Shown piece by piece: positions 44,928-56,900 of a stretch of 64,000 nucleotides of DNA. The position numbers were made by a program, and so were the translations under genes. Under the pieces are notes generated by a model. It was given only the letters and a program-made list of their open reading frames with translations, had not been told where the DNA came from and ran no database searches. This DNA is from Pollenia angustigena (Eukaryota > Arthropoda > Insecta > Diptera > Polleniidae). The stretch is taken from NCBI GenBank assembly GCA_930367215.1, contig OV884056.1, positions 277,928,067 through 277,992,066 on the forward strand, given 5' to 3'. Numbering within the stretch: position 1 is the stretch's first letter; each line of letters starts with the position of its first letter.

Positions 44928-45596
44928 TAGTGCTGGGAAACTACCGATAGACTATCGATATTATCGTTAGTCTTAAAATATCGAAAATATCGATAGGAAA
45001 AATATAAATATCGATATTTTTATTTTTTAAAATACTGCTATGAAGACATCTTACAGCAGCTATACACACACAGTTTTTTGCCGCAAATTTTTACTTGCTA
45101 TTATTAATTCGCACTGAGTAACAGCAATGAATACAAACAACAAGAATGACAAGTGGTATGGATTGCTTAGCAGTGCTTTTTACTGCTAATTAAAGGTCTT
45201 TAAGTCGAAATTTTTACATGTTTATATAGGGACTGAAATGTCAAATATTTTTGTAATGTTGTAAAAAAATGCAATTGCAAGCATAGGGTTTTTTTGGGTT
45301 TAGAATTTGGAAAACTTTTTAAAGTTGCAATGGAATATCTTATAGTCCCAGTTACTTCGGTTCTTTCAGAAAGGTACTTATCAATTTTAAAAAAACTACC
45401 ATCTAAAATAACGTGTGTATATACAAACGTCTCATACATTCAATAAAGTGATAAAAACAACGGACTGTTGCTTATAAAAAAATAATTCATTTTTCCTGCA
45501 CAAGTACAAACATTCAGTCGATAGTTATATCGATAGTGAAATCTGAACTATCGATAAATATCGATAGTAGAAAATATCTATAGTATCCCAGCACTA
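44928..45596. mobile_element. hAT-type non-autonomous transposon with ATCGATA motifs
   Basis: Ends TAGTGCTGGGAAACTA and the complement of TAGTGCTGGGATACTA are inverted. The 8-bp duplication is GTAGATAG (44920-44927 and 45597-45604). Both subterminal regions are packed with TATCGATA motifs in either direction, likely transposase sites. No transposase. Confidence 0.88.
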
Positions 45597-45796
45597 GTAG
45601 ATAGCACTTTTTTACAAAAAAAAAAAACGTCTGTGTTAGAGAGCACAAAACAACATTTATGAAAAAAACGTTTTGGAATTTTTTTTTTTTTCAAATTTAA
45701 ATGACATGTGACCCTTCCGTCAGTGAACACGTTGCTATAAAAATAAATGTTTTGAAAAATTTCAGATAGCACTATTTGAAAAATAACCCTCGATAT

Positions 45797-46627
45797 TAAT
45801 AATATTCAAACATATTTTTGAATTTCATTTTATTATTAAAGCAGAAATACATACATAATAATATATTGAATGACAATTTCTCTCAAAAATGTTCAAAATT
45901 TGCATATACACAAAGAAAAAAGCAAAAATGTCATTTTAAAATAGGTTTAAACAAGCTAATTTTCGAACCAATTTTAAAATTCGCTTATTCACACAAGGTT
46001 TAAAATAGGGTTTTTAAGGTAATATTCGCTTATGAATACAATTTTAACGATTTATGCTTAAAACAGATTTGAAATGATGTTTAAAATGTTTATGAATACG
46101 GCTGTTAAAATTCAAAGCAAATAAATTTTTAACTGATTATAACAGTTATTCAAAAAACTAATTGCATGTAAATACGGATTTTCAGTTGCAGCTCATATTG
46201 TCCGTTGATTAAGTAAAATTATTCTTTATGTAAAATTAAATGAAAATGTAATTTAAAGTAATGAAAAGTTAATTAAATTTTAACTGTCAAAAATTCAACA
46301 GCGAATTCCGTAAAAACAAATGAATTGTCAGTTATTTTATATAATTTAACTACCAAAAATAAATTTTTCCTTATCTATAAAAAACGGTTTGCTTGTTTTG
46401 TGTAAAACAATTCCCAGTTTTTATTTGTTAAAATAATTAAGTTAAATACATACATCAAATTTTAAAAGTAAAATAATTGCAAAGCCATATCGGCCATGCT
46501 GCTGGTGTCTTATAATTGAGATTTATTCTGTAAACAACGGGGTCAGTACAACAAAAGTAAAACAAACGTGTGTACGGGGGTGCCAGATGATTTTGGTAAG
46601 AAAGCGGCATATTTTCAAAACAAAAAA
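45797..46627. other. AT-rich stretch, nothing recognised
   Basis: No credible gene or repeat copy was seen. Confidence 0.4.
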
Positions 46628-47471
46628 GGCGGCATGAAATAACCCCCCAAAAAAATAATGAAATAACCCCCAAATCGTGGGGCCTTATTTCATATGCAAT
46701 AAAGCCCCAATTTTGAAAATGAAATTAGCCCCCAACGAAATGAAATAACGCCCCAAACATAAATGAAATAATTTCCTATTTTTTGGGGGTTTATTTCATA
46801 TGAAATAAAACCCCAATTTCTGAAATGAAATAAGAGACCAATATATTTAATACAATTATTAATACAGTTTTGACATTCTTTCAAGAATCACGCGATAGAT
46901 ATCATTGTATGATATACCAAACACAAGCTTCGCCAACTAAGGCTTTTCTGCATAGCCGGTCTTCGGCTGGGCGCAATGACTTTTTCCTCTATGGAATAAC
47001 AAACACCGGCTTCGCTTACTAAAGCTTCTCTGCATAGTGCCAGGATTTTCTCCTCTATAGAATAAAAATACCGACTCGACCAGTCTACGCAGAGAATCTT
47101 TAGTTAGCGAAGCAGGTGTTTGGTACACCATATAGAAGAAAACCATTGCGCAGGGCTGAAGGCCGGTTATGCAGAGCAGCTTTATTTATCGAAGCCGGTG
47201 TTCTGTATACCAAAGCGGATAAATCCTTACGCCCAAAAACGTTTTCATTATAAATTTGGCAATGATATAATCCCCCACAAAAATATATTGGGGCTTTATT
47301 TCATAATGATTTTTTGGGGGATAATTTCATATGAAATAATACCCCAATTAAAAAATAGAATAACACCCCAAACAAAATGAAATAACACCCCAAAAATCGT
47401 TTTTGTTGTTCTCTGTACAAACTTTTGGGGGGTTATTTCATTATTTTTTTGGGGGGATATTTCATGCCGCC
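46628..47471. mobile_element. Foldback element with iterated GAAATAACCCCAA arms
   Basis: The outer ends GGCGGCATGAAATA and their complement match over about 45 bases. Each arm (46628-46845; 47265-47471) is built from many copies of ATGAAATAANNCCCCAA, some joined as the palindrome TATTTCATATGAAATA. The core (46930-47230) has GC-richer, partly inverted units around CTCTGCATAGCCGGT and CTTCGGCTGGGCGCAA. No ORF. A partial relative is at 13385-13960. The flanks are A-runs, so a duplication cannot be judged. Confidence 0.75.
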
Positions 47472-47747
47472 AAAAAAAAAACGGCATTGTCGGCAATTTA
47501 ATTTAAAAAAATCGGCAAACCAAAAATACATTTTTAAAAAACAGTAAAACATTTTTTTAGAAACAAAAAAATAACAAAACAGAACAATTAAGCATAATTT
47601 ATGTGTATATTCTCTTCTTTAGGGTAAATTGTTTTAAGGTGTTGTACTTTTTGTTATTATAGATACATATGAGCTTGACATTTTTATTTAATCCTAAATT
47701 TTAATATCAGCATCAAAATAGTTTAAAATTTTAAATTTGAAATAATC

Positions 47748-48539
47748 ATTAGTATTGTGGTTATTTTATTGAACTATTTATGGTTTTTAATCCAAATTTT
47801 TAATATTTTTAATTAGGCTTAAGTTCATTAAATTTAATTTTCATTAAATTATTTTTATGAAGAAAGGAATTTTTCAACATGAAAATTTATTAAAACTTAT
47901 TGATAATTTTTCATTCTTGACTCAATCTGGGCTCGAACCCAGGTGTTTACGGACAGGTTACCCTGACATGTTTCGATTGTAACCACACAATCTCCTCAGA
48001 GGGCTTGCCGTTTAACACTCGCAGCCATCGACGACTGCTGACGTCATTAGTCAAACATCAATCCTTAAACCAAATTGTATTCAACCTTTGGTAGATCGAA
48101 ATTTGCTTTGAATGATTATCTATTTTAATTTTATTTTAACATGTTATTCCTTTACTTCTGTTTTTTCGTACCTTTGTCAAAAATTCTTCTTGAAGTTCAA
48201 AGTACATATTTTTTTTTGTTTTTTCATTTTTTTGTCTTTCTTATTCTTGTTGACCTTTTCAGCACAACTTGAAGGACAAATGCAAACATAGAGCTCGTGC
48301 CTTAGCTTTAACAATTATTAGTATTGTGGTTATTTTATTGAACTATTTATGGTTTTTAATCCAAATTTTTAATATTTTTAATTAGGCTTAAGTTCATTAA
48401 ATTTAATTGAGATTGAGATTGAGTCAAGAATGAAAAATTATCAATAAATTTTAATAAATTTTCATGTTGAAAAATTCCTTTCTTCATAAAAATAATTTAA
48501 TGAAAATTAAATTTAATGAACTTAAGCCTAATTAAAAAT
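47748..48539 (-). mobile_element. Hammerhead family 1 composite, second locus
   Basis: Minus-strand unit with tail, ribozyme, body, head, and then a second tail copy (48315-48405 repeats 47750-47850), finishing with a tail segment in the opposite direction (48425-48539). The whole is bracketed by a 13-bp duplication ATTTGAAATAATC (47735-47747 and 48540-48552). It is divergent from the 39.7-kb locus, but its ends are the same, so the inverted/tandem architecture is a property of the family and not an accident of one locus. Confidence 0.8.
47949..48011 (-). ncRNA. Candidate hammerhead ribozyme (family 1, second locus)
   Basis: On the minus strand: outer stem I ACGG/CCGT, inner stem I CCCT (48003-48000) with AGGG (47964-47961), CTGAGGA (47999-47993), stem II GATTG/CAATC, GAAA (47974-47971), cut triplet GTC. 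Relative to 40154, stem I changed CCAT/ATGG to CCCT/AGGG and stem II GATCG/CGATC to GATTG/CAATC: two paired, compensatory changes with the core untouched. Confidence 0.8.
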
Positions 48540-48552
48540 ATTTGAAATAATC

Positions 48553-49109
48553 TTATAATGAAGAATTCCTTTCAAAGATAAATTTTGTTTTATTTAGTTG
48601 ACTTGGCTAAAAAAATTTTCTACTGTGGCGGAAGAATGTGAAAGCACCATAAATTGTTAGAAATGAACCTGCAGAAGTCTCACTTTTAAATCAGAATTTT
48701 TTGGGCAAAAATTTTAAAAAATTTACTTGACTGTCATACAAAAGATTGGAAATCTAATAGTTGATTTAGGCCCTAAATTTGTAAAACGCAACGCAATCCC
48801 AAAAATAACATTGAAAGCAAAAACAATGTCAAAAATTTTTCAAAATTTTATTGTTGCTTTCTATAGAAATACATATTGCGTTTTAAAATTATCAACGCCA
48901 CAAGATATGCAGCGTTTAAAATTTAAAAATTCAATATACATTTCTATAGAAAACAACAACAAAATTATGAAATATTTTCGATTTTGTTTTTGCTTTCAAT
49001 ATAAATGCTGGCGTTGCGTGTGCGTTTTACAAATTTAGGGCCTTAAATTTTTTCATTAAAAGTGAATATATATTTTGCCAAAACTTTTTTGTAAGTATCG
49101 ATCTACATA
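48553..49109. other. AT-rich stretch, nothing recognised
   Basis: A frame at 48727-49038 lies in partly inverted text (CCTAAATTTGTAAAACGCAACGC and its complement near 49010-49045), so this may be a foldback repeat and not a gene. Confidence 0.4.
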
Positions 49110-49352
49110 CAGTGTAATATTGATAATCCGGACTCCACTAACCCGGAATATTCGGTAATCCGGACAGAATTTTGCAGCTCATTGCGTATTCTATAATCCG
49201 GATTGATTGCAACACTATAATCCGGATTGAATAACACCCGTCTTTATTTATATTTTTTATTCAAATCACAGCATGCTTTGTAAATACAGTCATTGCGTCG
49301 TCTATAATCCGGATTGGTTGCAACTCTATAGTCCGGATTGAATAACACTTTG
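49110..49352 (+). repeat. pogo-like terminus with AATCCGGA iterations
   Basis: CAGTGTAATATTGATAATCC then GGACTCC is a pogo/Tigger-type end. Six TAATCCGGATTG-like motifs follow. No opposite end was found, so this is a remnant. Confidence 0.55.
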
Positions 49353-49516
49353 TCAAACGAAATTAATATTCTCTCTTTTTTATGAAACAAATATTTCAAT
49401 GTTACCCAAAATTAATAAGTTGTGCTAAATTGTGTTTTGGATGTTTATCAAAAAATCGGAATTTTTTGAACAAAATGGCAGGCCTGCGTGTGTAACGGGT
49501 TAAGTAAATAATAATA

Positions 49517-49537
49517 TTCTCTCTCTCTCTCTCTCTA
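49517..49537. repeat. (CT)n microsatellite
   Basis: Uninterrupted CT dinucleotides, about ten units. Confidence 0.85.
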
Positions 49538-49539
49538 AT

Positions 49540-50726
49540 TATAAAAACAAGCGGACAGGTGTCTGTCTGGAATTTTTTAGGAATTCGGCTCTTTTGTGGA
49601 GTAAACGAAAATTTCTTAATTTAATAAAATAACTGAATATTTCTTTGTTTTTTACGGAATATGTAGTTAATTTTTTGATATTTATTTTGTATAAAATACC
49701 GGAAAATTCATTTGTTTTTTATGGAACATGGAGTGGAATTTTGGACACTAAAAGTTAAATGAACTTTTCGTTAAAAATAAATGAATTATAAGCAGACTGG
49801 CTTTTAACTGAATTTTCATTTATTTTATATTGCAATTTCAGTTAACTTCACATGCAGAATATTGCGAGTGTATGATACAAAAGCTTTTAGGGTGATTTGC
49901 TTATGTAAATTATCATGTAAATAAAATAACTTGATTCGATTGATTTTTACTTAAATCTCGTGACAAACTTTTAGATAAAATAAATTTTGTAGTGACGTTA
50001 TAAGTTAATACTAAAAGTTTTAAAGAAAAAGTTTATTATTTTCTTTTAAGAACATTTAAATAAAACCTTGTTTTTAAAAAAAATGGTTTTTGGTTACCAT
50101 TTATTTTTTGATTTATTCGCGGCAAGTCCTTTTATTTGATACCCACATTGTAGGAATGCATTCAAAATAATTAGTTCGCAATCTTGGGTGTTCCACCATG
50201 TTGGATTTAGTATAAAGTCACACAGCTTACCATGTATTGTCATCCAAACTGGATGACTTAAAAAATTTAAAATTAAGTTTCAAGCTTTAGACTCAATGTA
50301 ACGAATTTTATTCTCACAAAACCTCTTTATTGCAAAGTTTCTCATATAAGAATGTTCCGTAGCTATGACGAAGAAATTTTGAGCTATAAGAAATATAAGC
50401 GAAGAAATCATCCAAATATGTGCCTTTAAGCAACTAATTCATTTTATTTTATTAAAAAAAAAAAACTTACCGCAAATCTCGAGCTGAAACCAATTTAATT
50501 TCCCAGGAAAAAAATCTTATTACAATCCATGTAAATTTATGAAGTTTAATACTTTTTTTAATTTCCATTTCTTCTCTTTGTGTTGTCTGCGTTAAATTGT
50601 GTTGACGTAGAAACAAAGACTTATTGTGTCATTGAAATTTATTACCATGTCATGATGTGACATTATTTTAACGCAACAACAGAGTGTTTCAGTAGGAGGA
50701 GTTTATTTTTTATTAGCGTTATTATT
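49540..50726. other. AT-rich stretch, nothing recognised
   Basis: No gene or repeat copy was recognised. Confidence 0.4.
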
Positions 50727-51260
50727 AGGGCACTGCTACACGTTCAATAAATATCGTGATATTTGGATCACGATCCATTTTAAAATATTGATGGATCACG
50801 AGCGTATGCTACATGTTCAATATTTATCGCGTCAGTATTTATGTTATTTTTGTGCTGTGCGGGTCGTTTATCAATGTCGCGAGAAAACCAAAAGAAAGCC
50901 CGTTTAGCTATTTTGCTCGATTTCACTGTCTTCTGCCATTACCCTTTATTTCAATAAACTTTTCACAAATTTTGTCAATTGTTTTACTTTTTATTTGTTT
51001 AATTTTTTCCACTGCGTATTTTATTTCTTTTATTTTGACACTTTTTACTGACGTATTAATTTTTATTAATATTATTTAATATCATGAAAATGCTACACGT
51101 TCAATATTTATCACGCGATCCACGATCCGCGATCTGGATTTCATATTTTAGGCCATTCTGCGATATGGATCGCGATCCATCAGTATTGCATGCTACACGT
51201 TCAATAAATATCGTGATACTAGAAATATCACGATATTTATTGAACGTGTAGCAGTGCCCT
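50727..51260. mobile_element. MITE with AGGGCACTGCTACACG ends
   Basis: Inverted ends AGGGCACTGCTACACGTTC / GAACGTGTAGCAGTGCCCT. The block GCTACACGTTCAATA plus ATATCG/CGATCC text recurs about five times in both directions inside. hAT-like in style, but no clean 8-bp duplication was found. The BEL element is inserted 64 bases beyond its right end. Confidence 0.7.
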
Positions 51261-51318
51261 TAGTGAAGTTTAGAAAAAAGGTTTTTTTTCTTTAAAGGAT
51301 TTTTTTTAATAGATATTT

Positions 51319-51323
51319 ATACT
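51319..51323. repeat. Target-site duplication of the BEL element, left
   Basis: ATACT immediately before the 5' LTR matches ATACT at 59152-59156 after the 3' LTR. Five bases is the usual BEL/Pao size. Confidence 0.9.
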
Positions 51324-51896
51324 TGTTGGCGTCTGGCTGGTGTGAACCGGGTGTCCATATTTGATTGTGTGCAACTGGACTACATGTGGTGGTGGCATCT
51401 GGCAACGCCTCGTGTGGTATGTCACCTGAAAACGAATTCGCCGTGTTTCTTTTAATTGCTAATTAAAACTTCAACCAGCCGGACGCCAGTAAATAAGAAA
51501 AAATTAAAATTTAATAAATTAAATAAAAAGAAAAGAATAAGAAAAAACTAAAAAGTGGTAAACTTGTGAATCGTGAGGGAAAAGAAGCCAAGAATAAAAC
51601 CAGAGGAAATTGGGAAAAAAGGAGTTTTCTTTTAATAAAAAACATTTGCCATTCGTCGTATTGCCGGTATGCCGCGCCATAAGGGTGGTTTTTAAGTGTT
51701 GTACTTGCTCTTTGGACCTGCCTCAACCGGTGGATTACCTCATTGCCATATCCCCAGCCACAAGTGTACTTCCGCGCCACAGCCCTTGCGCCTTACGTAC
51801 CCCATCACTCACTGCCCATCGGTGAACATTCCCGCCTATTGCCCACCTCCTACTAGAGCCAGCTGTATCTACCAGGTAAACGTCTATACCCCAACA
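51324..51896 (+). repeat. 5' LTR of the BEL element
   Basis: TGTTGGCGTCTGG...CCCCAACA, 573 bp. A possible poly(A) signal AATAAA lies near 51593. CAG|GTAAAC near the end (51875/51876) could act as a splice donor. Confidence 0.95.
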
Positions 51897-51899
51897 TTT

Positions 51900-51917
51900 T
51901 GGTCCTTCGCCCGTAAG
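51900..51917 (+). promoter_or_regulatory. Candidate primer-binding site
   Basis: TGGTCCTTCGCCCGTAAG begins three bases after the LTR and opens with the TGG expected opposite a tRNA 3' CCA. The primer tRNA was not identified. Confidence 0.5.
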
Positions 51918-51930
51918 GAAATATTTAAAG

Positions 51931-51936
51931 GTACGT
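51931..51936 (+). promoter_or_regulatory. Candidate leader splice donor
   Basis: AAAG|GTACGT matches the donor consensus closely and lies in the untranslated leader. It would pair with the acceptor at 57579 to make a subgenomic mRNA for the third ORF. Confidence 0.45.
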
Positions 51937-52333
51937 ACTCTGTGGAATTTGAAAATTATATATATATTGTGTCGCGCCATATTGTGTCTCAAATAAGTGA
52001 GGTTACGTCGCGCCAAAAATAAGACCTCAGAAATTAAGAGCCATCTTTTTTTTACTCGCCGGTTTTACCCGTTACTCGTCGAATTGTTGGTGTTTTATTT
52101 TGTTGCCCAATAAAATTTGCGTTAATTTATTTGAATTTATAAATAAAGGGAAAAAATCCAACAACAAATTTGCCTGATTTTGTTTTATTGCATAAATAAA
52201 AGGAAAAGTGTTGCCAGCACGTGAATTTTTTTTTTTTTGATTAATTTTGCTGGAAATTTTAATTTTGTTGCTCTTAAAGCAAATCGCATATTTTGTTGTT
52301 CTGTAGTTCGAGCAAACAACTAATAAAAAAAAA

Positions 52334-53968
52334 ATGTCTACTTTTGAAAAGTTTATACGGGCAGCAGATGAGCTCACAAATTTCCAGGTTATGTTGAAAA
52401 AGGAAGACTTTTCAACATATACCAAAGACGGGCTAGATTTTGAAAAAAGAGAATTAGACAAAAGATGGGAAAAGTTTGAGAAAATTTTTGAAGAGTGTTC
52501 CGGGGACACAATAGAGGATAAAAAATAATTAGTAGCGGTCAAAACAAAATATCCCCAGGTGCGGAAAATATACGTAAAATGTATAAATATTTTGGCAAAG
52601 GCTAGGCAGGTATTGGAAGAAGAGATCCAAAAAAATAAAACAGTGGTTCCCAACCAGTGTTCTATACCTGTCCCTCCTTGTGATACTGGCGTTTTTCATG
52701 GTGATTACGTATCGTGACCCACCTTCAGGGATATGTTTACGGCAATCTACATAAATAATTCGAGACTTAGCTCTGTAGAAAAGTTGTTTTATTTATTTAA
52801 AAAAACAGATAATGAGGCACGGGATATAAACAGAAATATTGCCCTCACGGCAGAAAATTTTGAAATTGCGTGGGGTAATTTAAAATCTCAATATGAAAAT
52901 AAACGAGTCTTAATAAATAGTCAGCTAAAAACTTTATTTAATTTGGCTCCATGTCAAAGAGAATCGTCTGCGGAAATAAAAAGGCTCCAAAGGGAAATTA
53001 ATAATTGTATTTCGGTGTTAAAATTATATAAAGTAGATATTGCCTCATGGGACCCGATTTTTGTTTTTCAATGTTCGTCTCGGCTCTCAGAAAATACTTT
53101 GCATCTGTGGGAGCAATCGGTAAAAAATAAAACAGAGGTTCCCAAATGGGAAGAATTAAATAATTTTCTGACCGATAGATTTCATGCCCTTGAAAGTGTT
53201 TCTGACATTATAGTAGCGAACAATGTAGCTGCCAGTGGTTCCCAAGCAGGCCCTTCACATAATAACAATATTTCTACAAAAGTTAAGCAGTTTAAGACAC
53301 ATCACACAAAAGTTGACTCGAGCTCATGTAAATTGTGTAAAGAAAGGCATAAGATTAGTGTTTGTAATAAGTTTTTGAGCATGGATTACAAGAATCGTGT
53401 TTCAACGTTAAAAAGATTTCGTTTTTGTTTTAATTGTCTTACTATGGGGCATTTGTATGGAGAGTGCAGTAGTGCTAATGGCTGTTCTAAATGCAATAGA
53501 AAACACCATACACTAATACATAAAGAAATAGTAAGAAACAACAATAATAATCAAAGCCAAACAAACACTAATTCTCAAACTCAGAGTCAAAATACGCAAA
53601 GTCAAATACAGTCCACTAATGTTGCCGGCCCTTCTAGCGTAGTTCAATCGCATCATACCTCTGTTGCAAAAAAGGTTATGTTAGCCACAGCCTGGGTTAA
53701 CATTATAAGTTTTGGTTCCTGTTACAAAGTTCGTGCCCTGATAGATCCATGTTCGGATGAAAGTTTTGTTTCAGAAAAGATACAAAAGTTATTGAAGTTG
53801 CCAACTAATCCAGTTTCTGCAGAAGTCTCAGGTTTAGGTGGAGAGATAATTAGTTCGTCTTCGAAAATGGCAGTTTTTACTATTGTTTCTCTTTTCGATC
53901 AGAACGTGGCTCTAAGTATTCAGGCCCTTGTTGTCCCTCGAGCAACGGGTAGTATTCCAACACATTAA
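52334..53968 (+). pseudogene. BEL gag plus protease region, three in-frame stops
   Basis: One frame from ATG 52334 is interrupted by TAA at 52526-52528 and TGA at 52715-52717 and closed by TAA at 53966-53968. All three lie in the same frame as pol, so the ancestor had a single gag-pol ORF, as usual for BEL/Pao. The middle is helical gag. A BEL-type cysteine/histidine zinc cluster lies at about residues 196-265 counted from 52733 (CKLCKERH, CFNCLTMGH, CSKCNRKHH). A Gln/Asn-rich spacer follows, then the start of a retropepsin (ALIDPCSDESF). The codons on either side of each stop remain gag-like. Confidence 0.88.
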
Positions 53969-56900
53969 TTTTTGCCTCAAAAAGAGATTGAGCTGCCTAA
54001 ATTATGTTATGCTGATCCGAAGTTTTATGAAAGCAGTGAAATTGATTTATTGTTAGGAGGTGATCTTTATCCTTCTATTCTTCGTGGTGGAGTAAGGCAT
54101 GGTGTTTTTGAATCGTTAGTGGCTCAAGAAACCATTTTTGGTTGGATAGTTACAGGTCCAACGCCTGCTAGAGTTTCCCCTCGAATAGTAAGAGTGTCTC
54201 ATATGACAAAAGTAGCGATTGATGACCAATTATCGAAGTTTTGGGAGTTAGAAGAGATTTCTCAAAGGCGTATTTTATCAGATGAGGATAAAAAATGTGA
54301 GGAGATTTATAGTTCTACTACCACTAGAGACTCTGAAGGGAGATATACTGTGAGTCTGCCCTTTAAAAATAGTTTGCTGTCGCTTGGTCCCAATAGGCAT
54401 ATAGCTGTTTGTCAATTTCTGAGAAATGAAAAATCTTTGATGCGCAATACTGAGCGTAAGGCCCACTACGATGAGGTCCTAAAAGAATATTTAACCCTAG
54501 GGCATATGGAAAAAGCAGAAAATGCTAGAGGTGACCCTGGTTATTATTTACCCCATCATGGCGTTTTTAAGCCTGAAAGTACAACTACGAAATTGAGGGT
54601 AGTTTTTAATGCCTCAAGTCCTTCGGCAAATGGCAGAAGCTTAAATGATTTGTTGTACACTGGCCCTATTTTGCAAGCTGAAATAGTAAATCTGATTTTG
54701 AGATGGCGATTTTTTCAGTTTGTATTTAATGCGGACATTTCAAAAATGTACCGGCAGATTTTTGTGACTCCCACACATAGGCCGTTCCAGAAAATTGTGT
54801 TTCGAAGCAGTGATAGTGCAGAACTTACTGATTACCAACTGAAAACGGTGACTTTTGGTGTAAATTGTGCCCCATATTTAGCCCTTAGAACCATTCTACA
54901 GTTGGCGAGTGATGAAGAGCGACGTTTTCCGTTAGGCGCTAGAATCCTGCGAGAAAATATGTACGTGGACGATGCCCTAGTTGGTGCCCATTCAGTTGCT
55001 GATGCTTTGGTGGCACGTGAGGAATTAATTGCCATTTTAGATATGGGGGGATTTGAGCTCAGAAAATGGACCTCGAATTCTGAAGAAATTTTGAAAAATT
55101 TGCCCCATGATCACCTGCTTAATTCTTCATTTTTGTCGCTCGATGAAAAAAGCACAACAAAAACGTTAGGGATTCGCTGGAATGCAGCAGAAGATGTGTT
55201 TTTCTTTGTTGGTGAAAAGATAACACTAAAAGCCTCATATACTAAGAGAGAGGTTCTTTCTACCATTGCTCGGCTATACGATCCTGCAGGTTGGTTGGCT
55301 CCGGTGGTAGTTGCAGCAAAAATTATAATGCAGCAAATGTGGCTTGATAAGATCGAGTGGGACGAGGCTATCAAACCAGTGGCTCTGCAGAAATGGCAGA
55401 ATTTTGTTGCGAATTATGCGGATATTGAAAAAATTAAGTTGCCACGTTGGGTTCAATATTCGCCTGGCTGTACTATTCAATTTCACGGGTTCTGTGACTC
55501 GTCTGAGTTGGCGTATGCAGCTACAATATTTATAAGGGTACAGCTCGAAGATAAAGTTTTATCAAGTTTGCTCACGTGTAAAACGAAAGTGGCCCCAATA
55601 AAGAAGCCGTCTTTGCCTCGTTTAGAGTTATGTGGAGCAGTTCTTTTGGCAAATTTAGTCGATAATGTGGTACCTACTTTTAACGTGAACAAATCCCCCA
55701 TGTATTTGTGGTCCGATTCCACAATTGTCCTAGCTTGGCTAAGAAAACCACCTTGTAGCTGGAAAACATTCGTGGCAAATAGAGTAGCTACAATATTAGA
55801 AAAAGTGGGGAATAAAAACTGGTGTCACGTGGCTTCAGTTGATAATCCTGCCGATCTAGCAACCCGGGGGCTGATCCCTGCGGATTTGATAGAAAATAGG
55901 CTCTGGTGGCACGGACCTGAGTGGCTCAACTTGGAGCCGTCTTCGTGGCCCGTAGGAGCAGTGGAGTTCGAGACGGCAGAAGAGTCGAAAGGAGGTCAAG
56001 TTTTTGTTGCTAGATCTGCTGATAAAGAAGATATTCTAGACAGGTTTTCTAGTTTATCTAGGGCGTATCACGTAATAGCCTACATGTTTCGATTTGTTGC
56101 CCTGGCGAGTAAAAAAAGGCGTGAAAAGGTCGACTATGGCTCGGGGAAGATTTCGGCTAATGAGTTGAAACTCGTGAGAAATCGCTTATTTTACCTTTCT
56201 CAACAAATTTACTTCTCAGGGGAGTTCAGCTGTCTTAAAGCAAATAAGAAAATTGATTCACGTAGCCCCCTGTTAACACTTACCCCTTTTGTTGATAAAG
56301 ACGATATTATTCGATCTAATAGTCGACTTAGCTCTAGCACTTGCCTGTCCTACAACGAAAGGCACCCTATTATCTTGGCATATGGCAGTAGATTGGCTCG
56401 GCTGTATGTGGAGTTCGTTCACACCCTAGTCCTGCACGGAGGCCCTCGTCTAGTCCTTAACGTAGTCCGGCAAGATTGTTGGATCATTCGGGCAAAAAAT
56501 CTGATAAAGACGGTGGTTCGCAATTGCAAAGTCTGTGTTCTTCACAGAAAAAAGCTTCAAAATCAAATAATGGCTGCTTTGCCCGCAGAAAGAACTACCA
56601 TTTGTCGCCCATTTACGAATACTGGCGTTGATTTTGCTGGCCCGTTTGAGATTAAAAGTTTCACTGGCAGATACTGCAGAATCACTAAAGGCTACGTGTG
56701 TCTTTTTGTTTGTTTCTCTACAAAGGCGATTCACCTTGAAGCTGTAAGCGATTTGTCTACCCCTGCCTTTCTAGCAGCCTTGGCCCGCTTCGTCGCCCGT
56801 CGTGGTTGCCCAAGCTGCATTTATTCTGATAACGGCAGAACTTCGTTGGCGCCGCTAGAGAAATCGACGCAGACTTCGCCAAGCACGTAAAAGAGCTTCG

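Larger units (their letters stand above)
42877..45792. mobile_element. Large element with CGAGGGTT ends flanked by ATAT
   Basis: CGAGGGTTGTTTTCCAAATA, then GTGCTATCTGAAA at the left, is matched by the complement at the right (AGATAGCACTATTTGAAAAA, ending CCCTCG at 45792), with ATAT outside both. A third AAATAGTGCTATC-type inverted block at 43065-43080 means a smaller 200-bp MITE is an alternative reading. The interior holds hammerhead repeats, a mariner scrap and a hAT element. Confidence 0.5.

Noticed and set aside
51511..51780. Minus-strand ORF in the LTR, repeated at 58766
   Set aside because: Present in both LTRs simply because the LTRs are copies. Antisense, with no domain.
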